A stretch of DNA of 9,191 nucleotides from Piscirickettsiaceae bacterium (GTDB lineage Bacteria > Pseudomonadota > Gammaproteobacteria > Nitrosococcales > Methylophagaceae): contig JABGUA010000137.1 in NCBI GenBank assembly GCA_018646825.1, positions 1 through 9,191 on the forward strand, given 5' to 3'. The position numbers and the translations under genes are program-made. Below are positions 1-6,807 of this stretch, piece by piece; within the stretch, counting starts at the first letter, position 1, and each line of letters begins with the position of its first letter. The notes below the pieces were generated by a model. That model was not told the DNA's origin, searched no databases, and saw only the letters and a list, made by a program, of their open reading frames with translations.

Positions 1-330
1 AACCAGTTTAACCTTGCCTACCTTCATGTGGTGGAACGCTTTGGTGATGATTCCGATAAAGGGTTTGATTTTAATGTTTTGCGCCAATCATTCAACGGTG
101 CCTATATAGCCAACGGTAGCTATACCGCTGAAAGCGCTGAACAGAGTCTAAACAATGATCTCAGCGATTTTTTCGCCTTCGGTGTGCCCTTTATTGCCAA
201 CCCTGACTTACCCGCGCGGCTTAAACAAGGTGCTGTTTTGAATCAGGCCGATTCTGATACGTTCTATGGTGGTGACGCCAAAGGCTATACTGATTATCCA
301 AGTCTTAATGAGCAATTTCGGCCCGCATAG
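1..330 (+). CDS. Old Yellow Enzyme family alkene reductase / NADH:flavin oxidoreductase, C-terminal fragment
   Basis: Frame 1 is open from the first base to the TAG at 328-330, giving 109 residues; the gene starts before the window. The fragment matches the C-terminal end of the FMN-dependent Old Yellow Enzyme barrel (NemA/xenobiotic reductase group). It contains AYIANGSY (about residues 34-41), the late-barrel segment FGVPFIANPDL (60-70), then a TFYGG...GYTDYP tail typical of bacterial NemA-like proteins. By family knowledge these cytosolic flavoproteins use NAD(P)H to reduce activated C=C bonds or nitro compounds. The physiological substrate cannot be told, and the catalytic His/Asn and Tyr lie upstream of the window. 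The gene converges on the RIO kinase gene with a 25-bp gap. Family assignment is firm; the precise subgroup is not. Confidence 0.9.
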   Translation, partial: NQFNLAYLHVVERFGDDSDKGFDFNVLRQSFNGAYIANGSYTAESAEQSLNNDLSDFFAFGVPFIANPDLPARLKQGAVLNQADSDTFYGGDAKGYTDYPSLNEQFRPA

Positions 331-354
331 CCATACCTATTATATGGAATGGCT
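329..354. terminator. Possible weak bidirectional hairpin between convergent genes
   Basis: AGCCAT (329-334) can pair with ATGGCT (349-354). Inside, after an A/A mismatch, CC pairs with GG. A competing 5-bp hairpin, CCATA/TATGG, is also possible. It lies in the 25-bp gap between two convergent genes, where a shared terminator is expected, but there is no T-tract on either side. Termination here is a guess from position. Confidence 0.25.
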
Positions 355-355
355 G

Positions 356-1207
356 TCAGTCATCTTCTTCACGTAAACGTAATTGTCGTTCTTGCTCTTC
401 TTCTAAGATCGATTTAATTTCAAGCATCACGCCATCAACATCAGCGAGTTCAGTATCTTCTTCAAAATAACCCGTTAGCTCAGTCTCAGGCTGTAACTGT
501 CCATTTTCAAACAGTGTCCATATTTCTCTCTCATATCTGCTGTTGAGTAATTCAGGCGCATATTGCGCATAGTAACGCGTCATATTCCGCACATCACGCG
601 CTAACATTGATTGGGCATTGTTATTGGCGGCGGCATTGACCGCTTGCGGTAGGTCAATAATCACAGGACCATATTCATCAACGAGGACATTAAACTCTGA
701 CAAATCACCATGTACTATCCCTGCACAAAGCATTCTCATTACAGAGTGCATAACTATGGCATGATCTTCACGTGCTTGATCAGCAGACATTGAGATATCG
801 TTGAGGCGTGGTGCTACTTGACCGTCTTCATCTGTGATTAACTCCATCAATAGCACGCCATTAAGGCAATCATAAGGTTGCGGGACTCGGACCCCTGCTC
901 CCGCGAGAAGATAGAGTGCATCTACTTCCGCATTTTGCCACGTTTCTTCTTGTTGCTTACGGCCAAATTTAGACCCTTTTTCCATGGCTCTTCCACGACG
1001 GCTATTACGAACCTTTCGCCCTTCTTGATAAGTCACTGCTTGTTTAAAACTACGCTTGACCGCATCTTTATAGACTTTGGCACAGCGCAGTTCGCCGCCA
1101 CATCTTACGACATAGACATCGGCTTCTTTGCCACTCATTAATCGTCTGACAACCTCATCAACTAGGCCATCATCGACCAGCGGTTGAATTTGTTTTGGTA
1201 TTTTCAT
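356..1207 (-). CDS. RIO1-like serine protein kinase (PA4780-type)
   Basis: This 283-residue cytosolic protein is a RIO-family atypical kinase, complete by length. It has the RIO phosphate-binding signature SGKEADVY at residues 25-32 and the ATP-anchoring lysine K44 in CAKVY. The catalytic loop HGDLSEFN spans 166-173, with D168 as the predicted base and N173 as metal ligand, and the metal-binding Asp is D185 in IIDLPQAV. A basic stretch at about residues 51-85 and an acidic Glu-rich C-terminus flank the core. Archaeal and eukaryotic RIO kinases act in small ribosomal subunit maturation; the role of the bacterial PA4780-like branch is poorly known and I infer none. The gene is transcribed alone, just beyond the tRNA-Leu terminator. 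A TATATT at 1218-1223 (minus sense) is a possible -10 with only a poor -35. No Shine-Dalgarno is evident before the ATG. Confidence 0.92.
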   Translation of the reverse strand: MKIPKQIQPLVDDGLVDEVVRRLMSGKEADVYVVRCGGELRCAKVYKDAVKRSFKQAVTYQEGRKVRNSRRGRAMEKGSKFGRKQQEETWQNAEVDALYLLAGAGVRVPQPYDCLNGVLLMELITDEDGQVAPRLNDISMSADQAREDHAIVMHSVMRMLCAGIVHGDLSEFNVLVDEYGPVIIDLPQAVNAAANNNAQSMLARDVRNMTRYYAQYAPELLNSRYEREIWTLFENGQLQPETELTGYFEEDTELADVDGVMLEIKSILEEEQERQLRLREEDD

Positions 1208-1240
1208 CGTTGTTGGGAATATACCCTCTAATTCTTGCCC

Positions 1241-1276
1241 AATAAAAAGCCTCAGTAGAATAAACTACTGAGGCTT
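1241..1276 (-). terminator. Intrinsic terminator of tRNA-Leu
   Basis: A perfect 12-bp inverted repeat, AAGCCTCAGTAG (1247-1258) with CTACTGAGGCTT (1265-1276), encloses a 6-nt loop. Read on the minus strand, the stem is followed immediately by a T-rich run (TTTTTATT, counting the last stem bases), the classic Rho-independent layout. It starts 9 nt past the tRNA CCA end, so it terminates the tRNA transcript and separates it from the RIO kinase gene. On the plus strand there is no good T-tract. Confidence 0.9.
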
Positions 1277-1285
1277 CGTATTTGT

Positions 1286-1372
1286 TGGTACCTAGGGCCG
1301 GAATCGAACCGGCACGACCGTGAAGTCGAGGGATTTTAAGTCCCTTGTGTCTACCAATTTCACCACCCAGGC
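1286..1372 (-). tRNA. tRNA-Leu, anticodon UAA
   Basis: An 87-nt type II tRNA read on the minus strand. The acceptor GCCTGGG (from 1372) pairs with CCTAGGT, with G-U pairs at 1-72 and 5-68. The D-arm contains AAATTGGTAGACA as in bacterial tRNA-Leu. The anticodon stem AGGGA/TCCCT holds loop CTTAAAA, so the anticodon is UAA (1336-1338) for UUA and, by wobble, UUG. A long variable arm follows, then a T-arm GCCGG-TTCGATT-CCGGC, discriminator A and an encoded CCA (1286-1288). It is a single tRNA with its own promoter and terminator. Confidence 0.97.
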
Positions 1373-1381
1373 ATCCGTCTT

Positions 1382-1410
1382 ATTATACAGAAGGTTTTGC
1401 CATTTGTTTA
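1382..1410 (-). promoter_or_regulatory. Promoter of tRNA-Leu, overlapping the CLC stop codon
   Basis: On the minus strand a perfect TATAAT (1387-1382) lies 17 bp downstream of TAAACA (1410-1405, 4 of 6 matches to TTGACA). The predicted start at about 1374-1375 is only 2-3 nt before the mature tRNA 5' end. The discriminator (AAGACGG) is fairly G-rich. The TAA stop of the CLC gene (1385-1383) lies inside the -10 box. The -10 match is direct; promoter activity is inferred. Confidence 0.6.
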
Positions 1411-3183
1411 TCCCTTTTCACAATATAATTAATTATAGTCAATTGATATTGGGCTTCGATGCTTTCTTTGGTCAAAATACCAACAATATTTTCTTCTACC
1501 GGGCTAATTCTGCGTGTGACATAGAGTGCTTCCGCTTCACTTTTAGCGAGTAGTGCCGCCGCCGCATCAAGGCTATGGTTAACCGATACTTTTGTCAGCG
1601 ATTTACGTGATGCAGGGATAGACAATAGCTCAAGCTCCGTTTCTGCTTCTTCATTCACTGCCAATGCAAGATCAGCTGCCAACAATAATACTTTGGTATT
1701 TTCTTGCTCTATCACAATCCACGACGGGTTATTTTCTAAGGCTTGTTTTGCTTGTTTTGCTTGTTCTCGTGTGATGATTGGCGGCAGGATAACGAAATCC
1801 ACCTGCATCGCCTTGCTGACATTAATTCGCCGTAATGCTTGGCTCAAGGGATCATTCCGATAATCAAGGCCTCGCTTTCTTAACAAAACTAAAAAAGCCG
1901 AATCCAATTTGAACAATTCAAATACCACAATGCTAGAAAAGACAATCGCCAACATGCCCGGCAAAATAATATGGGGATTTGATGTTAGCTCAAGCAAAGC
2001 CATTAATGCCGCAAGTGGGGCCTTTAATGTCGCGCCCATCATGGCACACATACCAATAATGGCGTAAAAACCGATCGATGAGGACAGTTCTGGAAAAACA
2101 GCATGGCCAATGTGGCCTAAAATAGCACCCGCAGCAGCGCCAATTACGAGGGTTGGGCCAATTAAACCGCCGGGGATACTCAAACCAACACAGGCTGAGG
2201 AAAGAATCAATTTCAAAATCAGTAACAAAACTAAAGTAGGGATAGCCAATTCAGTCAAATGGGCCGTATTGATTAGGTTATAACTCATACCCATGACATC
2301 GGGCACGAGTAGGCCTCCCAGTCCGACTAATAAGCCCGCCAATGTTGTCCGCTGCCATATCGCTCTCTTAACTATAAACCCTGAAAAGAAACTCAAACTA
2401 CGAATAAACCACACAGCCATTAGTCCGACAAATAACCCTAATAAGATAATATAAGGTACTTCCCACAATGATTGCATCGGACTCGCAACGAGCCCAAAAA
2501 AAGGCGGTTCTTCAAAGACCAAACGTCCCAATACGGCACCGCTTACAGAAGACAAAATGATCGGGATAAATGTCGCAATGTGGTATTCCATCATGATGAC
2601 TTCCATGGCAAAAATCACACCCGCTATTGGCGTATCAAATGAAGCGGCAATGGCTGCTGCTGCGCCAGATGCCACTAAAATTCGTGTCGCATTATTTGGT
2701 AATTCTAAATTGGTTCCAAGGGCGCTCCCACTGGCAGCGCCTAGATGGACACTTGGGCTCTCTCGGCCAACAGAATGACCGCTTATCAATGCAATAGCCG
2801 CTCCAATAAATTGGCGAACGGCATTCGCTAACGGCATTCTCCCTTCATGATAAGACAAGCGTTCTATTACATGGACAACGCCTGTGCCGCGTTGTTGCGG
2901 ATCTAAACCATTAAATAGCAGTCCAACCATCAAGCCTCCGATGACTGGCAAACCGATGACCCATGACTAATGCACACTGGCAAAGTCTTCGACTAAGCCG
3001 GAGGGGAAAATAGAGATTTGAACCTGATCAATCAACAAGCGGAAAACGATGATACTCGCCCCCGCTAGTAACCCAGTTAGCGTCGCTAAAATATACAGCC
3101 TTAACTGTAACCAGAGGAGAAATAATGTCTTAGTCTTACTAACAATGGATCTAACTGCTCCTATAGACTCTGCTGAGACACAT
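1383..3183 (-). pseudogene. CLC-family chloride channel/transporter with C-terminal CBS-like region, interrupted
   Basis: One frame reads as a CLC protein from about 3182 to the TAA at 1383, but it holds a TAG at 2967-2969. N-terminal to the stop is helix B-like sequence (LQLRLYILATLTGLLAG, then FRLLIDQ); after it comes SWVIGLPVIGGLMVG, the next membrane helix. From the TTG at 2951 the remaining 522 codons are open. Numbering from that TTG, the gating glutamate is E64 in GRESPSVH, selectivity-filter-like segments are GTGVV (22-26) and SIPGGLIGP, and a degenerate CBS-like regulatory region fills the last 130 or so residues. CLC proteins are dimeric membrane proteins passing Cl- or exchanging Cl-/H+. 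The CLC frame has no ATG, GTG or TTG near its expected N-terminus; the ATG at 3181-3183, 4 bp after the LOG stop, is in another frame and stops after 10 codons. So there is a nonsense lesion and perhaps a frameshift. The 522-codon remnant would lack the first helix. Family is certain; functional state is not. Confidence 0.88.
1741..1765. repeat. 9-bp tandem repeat inside the CLC gene
   Basis: The unit GCTTGTTTT occurs twice (1741-1749, 1750-1758), followed by a 7-base partial third copy (1759-1765). On the minus strand it encodes repeated Lys-Gln-Ala in the linker of the CBS-like region. A 9-bp period keeps the frame, so copy changes would lengthen or shorten the linker by three residues. Confidence 0.7.
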
Positions 3184-3187
3184 CAAA

Positions 3188-3859
3188 TCACACCGAGAAA
3201 CGGTGATCCCGCTCTGGGTTCTGATTCAAATGTTCTTGATGTTTTTTAATGATGGGTAACACTTCGTCAGGACTATCGACCACGTAGAATAAGTCTAAAT
3301 CTTCTTCGCTAATACAACCTTGTTTTAATACTTCGGCTTTCAACCAATCTAATAACCCACTCCAGAATGAGGTGCCATAGAGGATGATCGGAAAATCTAA
3401 AATCTTTTTAGTTTGAATGAGCGTGATCGCTTCAAAAAACTCATCTAAAGTCCCAAAGCCTCCTGGGAAAACAACATAGCCCATCGAGTATTTAACAAAC
3501 ATCAGTTTACGAACAAAAAAGTAGCGAAATGACAAGCTAATGTCTTGCGTTTCATTTGGTGACTGCTCAAATGGCAATTCGATGTTCAACCCTACTGACT
3601 GACCGCCTTGGCCATAAGCTCCTTTGTTGGCTGCTTCCATAATACTTGGGCCACCACCACTGATAACCGAGAATTTCGCTTGTGATAAGTCTCGTGCCAC
3701 TTTAACGGCAGCTTGATAATACTCGGACGTTTCTGGCAAACGAGCACTGCCAAAAATTGAGACGGCGGGTCCTAAATCATTCAGTGTTTCGATCCCATCG
3801 ATTAATTCAGACTGGATTCGAAAAACACGCCATGATTCTGAGGTTTTAAAATTTTCCAT
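3188..3859 (-). CDS. LOG-family (TIGR00730-like) nucleotide 5'-monophosphate phosphoribohydrolase
   Basis: This 223-residue cytosolic protein has the Rossmann-like fold motifs of the LOG/lysine-decarboxylase-like family. They are FGSAR at residues 36-40, SGGGPSIMEAAN at 67-78, the RK pair at 117-118, and the diagnostic PGGFGTLDE at 132-140 ending in the catalytic-type glutamate E140. In plants and several bacteria LOG enzymes release free cytokinin base from the riboside monophosphate. In most bacteria the real substrate is thought to be an ordinary nucleotide or is unknown, so I call only the chemistry. The N-terminal 30 or so residues precede the core. Length is normal for the family. The TGA lies 4 bp before the ATG that probably began the CLC gene, suggesting one transcript. 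The gene diverges from purD across 193 bp. No strong Shine-Dalgarno is seen before the ATG. Confidence 0.9.
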   Translation of the reverse strand: MENFKTSESWRVFRIQSELIDGIETLNDLGPAVSIFGSARLPETSEYYQAAVKVARDLSQAKFSVISGGGPSIMEAANKGAYGQGGQSVGLNIELPFEQSPNETQDISLSFRYFFVRKLMFVKYSMGYVVFPGGFGTLDEFFEAITLIQTKKILDFPIILYGTSFWSGLLDWLKAEVLKQGCISEEDLDLFYVVDSPDEVLPIIKKHQEHLNQNPERDHRFSV

Positions 3860-3899
3860 TTCGTTTTATCACTACCTTAAGATTGATGACCTTCGTATG

Positions 3900-3928
3900 A
3901 CGATAAAGAAAACACTTTGACTTTGCAA
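3900..3928 (-). promoter_or_regulatory. Candidate promoter for the LOG gene
   Basis: Reading the minus strand, TTGCAA (3928-3923, 4 of 6 to TTGACA) is followed after 17 bp by TATCGT (3905-3900, 4 of 6 to TATAAT). The transcript would begin near 3893 with a leader of about 34 nt. Both boxes are imperfect, so this is a position-supported guess. Confidence 0.3.
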
Positions 3929-3978
3929 ACACAACCTCTCACCATCCTATCTAGCCTTGTCTAATAAGCTTAGATAGT

Positions 3979-4020
3979 TGATAACTGCTCATTCAGTTAT
4001 CAGCCCTTCTGGGTTATCAT
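3979..4020 (+). promoter_or_regulatory. Inverted repeat with a third half-site over a candidate purD promoter
   Basis: TGATAACTG (3979-3987) and CAGTTATCA (3994-4002) form a perfect 9-bp inverted repeat with a 6-nt spacer. A third copy of the GTTATCA core follows at 4013-4019. The third copy contains TATCAT (4015-4020, 5 of 6 to TATAAT), and 17 bp upstream lies TTCAGT (3992-3997, 3 of 6 to TTGACA) inside the palindrome. The layout resembles a repressor operator covering the -35 and -10. If transcribed, the first arm could instead pair with either later copy, giving alternative hairpins. It does not resemble the E. coli PurR box. The repeat is seen directly; its role is inferred. Confidence 0.45.
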
Positions 4021-4052
4021 AGTTGTTTTATTCAGTCTGTCTGGCAGGTGTT

Positions 4053-5336
4053 ATGAAGGTTTTAGTTGTTGGTGGCGGTGGTCGTGAACATGCATTAGCA
4101 TGGAAATTGATTCAATCTCCCCGTTGTGAGCAAGTCTACGTTGCCCCTGGCAATCCTGGGACAGCAGCTGAGAAAAATATTGAAAATGTGGCTATTGGTG
4201 TCGAAGACATCGATCAACTTGTCGCTTTTGCTAAAGAAAATAAGATTGGCTTAACCATTATTGGGCCAGAAGTACCTTTAGTTATGGGTATCGTAGATGC
4301 TTTTAACGCAGTGGGATTACGTTGCTTTGGCCCATCAAAAGAAGCAGCTCAACTGGAGGCCTCCAAGAGTTTTACCAAAGACTTTCTTGCGCGTCATGCA
4401 ATTCCAACTGCAGCTTACCAAGTCTTCTCTGATCAGACTCCCGCCATCGCTTATATTAAAGAGCAAGGTGCTCCCATTGTCGTAAAAGCGGATGGTTTAG
4501 CCGCAGGCAAAGGCGTGATCGTCGCGATGAAAGAACAGGATGCAATTGATGCTGTTACCGATATGTTGTCCGGTAATGCCTTTGGCGAAGCTGGTCACCG
4601 TGTGGTCATTGAAGAGTTTATGACGGGTGAAGAAGCCAGTTTTATTGTAATGGTCGATGGCACAAATATCCTGACACTGGCTACATCACAAGATCACAAA
4701 GCCAGAGATAATGGTGACCAAGGTCCTAATACAGGCGGTATGGGTGCTTATTCTCCTGCTCCAGTCGTTACACCAGAAATTCATGATCGTATTATGGCTG
4801 AGGTGATCGAGCCGACAGTCAAAGGTATGGCAGATGATGGTCGTCCGTATACCGGGTTTTTATATGCTGGATTGATGATCGATCAACAGGGTGCTCCCCG
4901 TGTCGTTGAATACAACTGTCGTTTTGGTGACCCTGAAACCCAACCAATTTTAATGCGCTTGCAATCGGATCTTATCCCTTTATGTGAAGCCGCTATTGAT
5001 GGCAAGTTAAATACTGTCGGTGTGTCATGGGATCCCCGTGCTGCAGTCGGTGTCGTGTTAGCTGCTGGTGGCTATCCCGATGCGTATCGTAAAGGCGATG
5101 TCATTGCTGGCCTTAATGCCAACAACGATGTTGATTGCAAAGTTTTCCAAGCGGGCACTGCCGCACAAGGTGATGATGTCGTCACATCGGGTGGGCGTGT
5201 TCTATGTGCCACAGCACTCGGTAACAGTGTGAGCGATGCACAAGCAAAAGCTTACTCCATGATCAAACAGATTAGTTGGCCTGATATGTATTACCGCACA
5301 GATATCGCTTATCGTGCTATCGCACGAGATGCCTAG
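4053..5336 (+). CDS. purD: Phosphoribosylamine-glycine ligase (GARS)
   Basis: PurD catalyses the second step of de novo purine synthesis: ATP-dependent joining of glycine to 5-phosphoribosylamine to form GAR. The 427-residue product is full length (E. coli PurD is about 430). The N-terminal domain opens with GGGGREHA (residues 7-14), followed by the family motif GPEVPLV. The ATP-grasp domain contains VKADGLAAGKGV and the hallmark segments SQDHKARDNGDQGPNTGGMGA and EYNCRFGDPETQ, carrying the metal and phosphate ligands. I chose the ATG at 4053 because the family begins there (MKVLVVGGGG) and AGG at 4046-4048 lies just upstream; an in-frame TTG at 4023 would add an unconserved 10-residue leader. 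It is the first gene of a probable four-gene operon, and is not paired here with purH as in E. coli. Confidence 0.97.
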   Translation: MKVLVVGGGGREHALAWKLIQSPRCEQVYVAPGNPGTAAEKNIENVAIGVEDIDQLVAFAKENKIGLTIIGPEVPLVMGIVDAFNAVGLRCFGPSKEAAQLEASKSFTKDFLARHAIPTAAYQVFSDQTPAIAYIKEQGAPIVVKADGLAAGKGVIVAMKEQDAIDAVTDMLSGNAFGEAGHRVVIEEFMTGEEASFIVMVDGTNILTLATSQDHKARDNGDQGPNTGGMGAYSPAPVVTPEIHDRIMAEVIEPTVKGMADDGRPYTGFLYAGLMIDQQGAPRVVEYNCRFGDPETQPILMRLQSDLIPLCEAAIDGKLNTVGVSWDPRAAVGVVLAAGGYPDAYRKGDVIAGLNANNDVDCKVFQAGTAAQGDDVVTSGGRVLCATALGNSVSDAQAKAYSMIKQISWPDMYYRTDIAYRAIARDA

Positions 5337-5366
5337 CACTTTTAGCTTAAACCTTATGAAGGCTTT

Positions 5367-6239
5367 ATGTCTGTAGCCCACCCTATTATTGCTGTCACAG
5401 GTTCATCTGGTGCAGGCACTTCGACCGTCAAAAATGCTTTTGAAGACATCTTCCGTCGTGGTGATATAAAACCCGTTGTCGTAGGAGGTGATAGCTTTCA
5501 CCGCTTTGATCGAAAGGAAATGCAAGCTGAAGTCCTTAAAGCTGAAGCAAAAGGCGAGACATTAACCCATTTTGGACCCAAAGCGAACTGTTTAGATCGA
5601 CTAGAAGCGTTATTCCAAAATTATGCTGAAACTGGCAAAGGCGAACGCCGGTTCTATATTCATACCAATACGAAAGGACTTCCTTTTGAACAGCCTGCTG
5701 GTACTTTTACCCCTTGGAAACAGCTAGATGGTGTGAGTGACCTTTTGTTCTACGAGGGCATGCATGGCGGCGCTGTAACCGATGAAATTAATATCGCGCG
5801 TTTTGTTGATTTAATGATTGGTGTTGTGCCGGTGATGAACTTGGAATGGATCCAAAAAATTAAGCGTGATTGCACCAATCGGGGTTACTCTGAAGAAGCC
5901 GTGGTCGATATTATCTTAAAGCGAATGCCCGACTATATTCATCACATCACACCCCAATTTTCGCGAACACATATCAATTTTCAGCGTATTCCCTTAATTG
6001 ATACCTCACACCCCTTTGTCATGCGTGAAATTCCAACAGACGATGAGAGTCTGGTTGTGATTCGTTTTAAAAACCCTAAGCTGGCGGACTTTCCTTATTA
6101 TCTCAGCATGTTAAAAGATTCTTTTATGTCTCGCCCTAACAATATCGTCATTCCTGCCACTAAAATGGAGCTGGCTATGGAAGTGATACTAGCGCCTTTC
6201 GTAGAAGAAATAATGAATAAAAAACGTCAAAGCCACTAA
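5367..6239 (+). CDS. prkB: Phosphoribulokinase, PrkB-like class I (octameric type)
   Basis: This enzyme phosphorylates ribulose 5-phosphate with ATP to ribulose 1,5-bisphosphate. The 290-residue product matches E. coli PrkB in length and along its whole sequence. The P-loop GSSGAGTS is at residues 12-19. Residues equivalent to those known in Rhodobacter phosphoribulokinase are present: D42 and R49 (GDSFHRFDR), H99, E130 (FYEGMHGG), and K164, R167 and R172 in the WIQKIKRD...R segment. TPQFSRTHINFQRIP is also typical of the class. The start has GAAGG 4 bp upstream (5358-5362) and lies 30 bp after purD, so co-transcription is likely. In autotrophs it feeds RuBisCO; several heterotrophic gammaproteobacteria carry it without RuBisCO and its purpose there is unclear. 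No Calvin-cycle partner is in this window, so I do not infer CO2 fixation. Confidence 0.93.
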   Translation: MSVAHPIIAVTGSSGAGTSTVKNAFEDIFRRGDIKPVVVGGDSFHRFDRKEMQAEVLKAEAKGETLTHFGPKANCLDRLEALFQNYAETGKGERRFYIHTNTKGLPFEQPAGTFTPWKQLDGVSDLLFYEGMHGGAVTDEINIARFVDLMIGVVPVMNLEWIQKIKRDCTNRGYSEEAVVDIILKRMPDYIHHITPQFSRTHINFQRIPLIDTSHPFVMREIPTDDESLVVIRFKNPKLADFPYYLSMLKDSFMSRPNNIVIPATKMELAMEVILAPFVEEIMNKKRQSH

Positions 6240-6258
6240 ACTAGCTTATTATTTTATT

Positions 6259-6807
6259 ATGAACTATTGGTCCATTAGACAAGCCGTTAAAACACTCCGA
6301 TCCGGCGGTGTTATTGCCTACCCTACCGAAGCTGTCTTCGGCCTAGGTTGTGATCCCTGGGATGAAGCCGCCGTTAACCGCATTCTCGATATCAAACAGC
6401 GGCCTTGGCATAAAGGCTTGATTTTGATTGCCAGTGATTTCAATCAGCTGGCCGACTTTATTGAACCTCTTTCCCCCGAGACATTACAACAAATTGAAGC
6501 GACATGGCCTGGCCCTGTTACTTGGTTATTACCTGCGAAAGATACGACGCCCGACTACTTGACGGGTGAACATGCCACCATTGCCGTCCGCATCACCGCA
6601 CATCCCATTGCCCATGAATTATGTAAAGCCGCTGGTCATGCCTTGGTATCCACCAGCGCTAATATTGCTGGTATGCCACCAGCCAAAAACCATCGTCAAG
6701 TGCGCTGGCAGTTACCAGAAGTTAACGCCATTGTGACTGGCCACTGCGGCGAAGCAACCCAACCTTCACAAATTCGAGATGCCCAAACAGGAACTATACT
6801 CCGATGA
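6259..6807 (+). CDS. tsaC: Threonylcarbamoyl-AMP synthase
   Basis: TsaC (YrdC) makes threonylcarbamoyl-AMP from threonine, bicarbonate and ATP; the TsaBDE complex then transfers the carbamoyl group to A37 of ANN-decoding tRNAs (t6A). The 182-residue protein is the short TsaC form lacking the Sua5 C-terminal domain (E. coli TsaC is about 190). Family motifs are AYPTEAVFGLGCDP (residues 20-33), the KQRPWHKGL nucleotide and substrate-binding segment (46-54), WPGPVT (83-88), AVRI (109-112) and STSAN (131-135). The start ATG lies 19 bp after prkB and has no visible Shine-Dalgarno; the upstream sequence is almost all A and T. The TGA overlaps the hemF ATG by 4 bp, implying translational coupling. 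From memory, tsaC and hemF are also close neighbours in Pseudomonas, which supports both calls. Confidence 0.96.
   Translation: MNYWSIRQAVKTLRSGGVIAYPTEAVFGLGCDPWDEAAVNRILDIKQRPWHKGLILIASDFNQLADFIEPLSPETLQQIEATWPGPVTWLLPAKDTTPDYLTGEHATIAVRITAHPIAHELCKAAGHALVSTSANIAGMPPAKNHRQVRWQLPEVNAIVTGHCGEATQPSQIRDAQTGTILR

Noticed and set aside
878..1141. Plus-strand open frame of 87 codons opposite the RIO kinase
   Set aside because: It is antisense to a convincing kinase domain, has no ribosome-binding site and shows no recognisable protein features.
3150..3165. Programmed +1 frameshift in the CLC leader (AGGAG just before AGT TAG, recalling prfB)
   Set aside because: The spacing differs from prfB and AGT is a poor slip codon for +1. 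The same gene also has an unrelated TAG, so simple mutation is likelier.
4023..4052. Extended purD start at an in-frame TTG giving a 10-residue leader
   Set aside because: PurD proteins begin at MKVLVVGGGG, the leader is not conserved, and an AGG lies just before the ATG at 4053.
3860..4052. Purine riboswitch or PurR box upstream of purD
   Set aside because: No purine-aptamer core and no ACGCAAACGTTTGCGT-like palindrome was found; only the GATAAC-type inverted repeat is present.
5367..6239. Evidence of autotrophy from phosphoribulokinase
   Set aside because: PrkB-type enzymes occur in heterotrophs without RuBisCO, and the neighbours are purine, tRNA-modification and haem genes.
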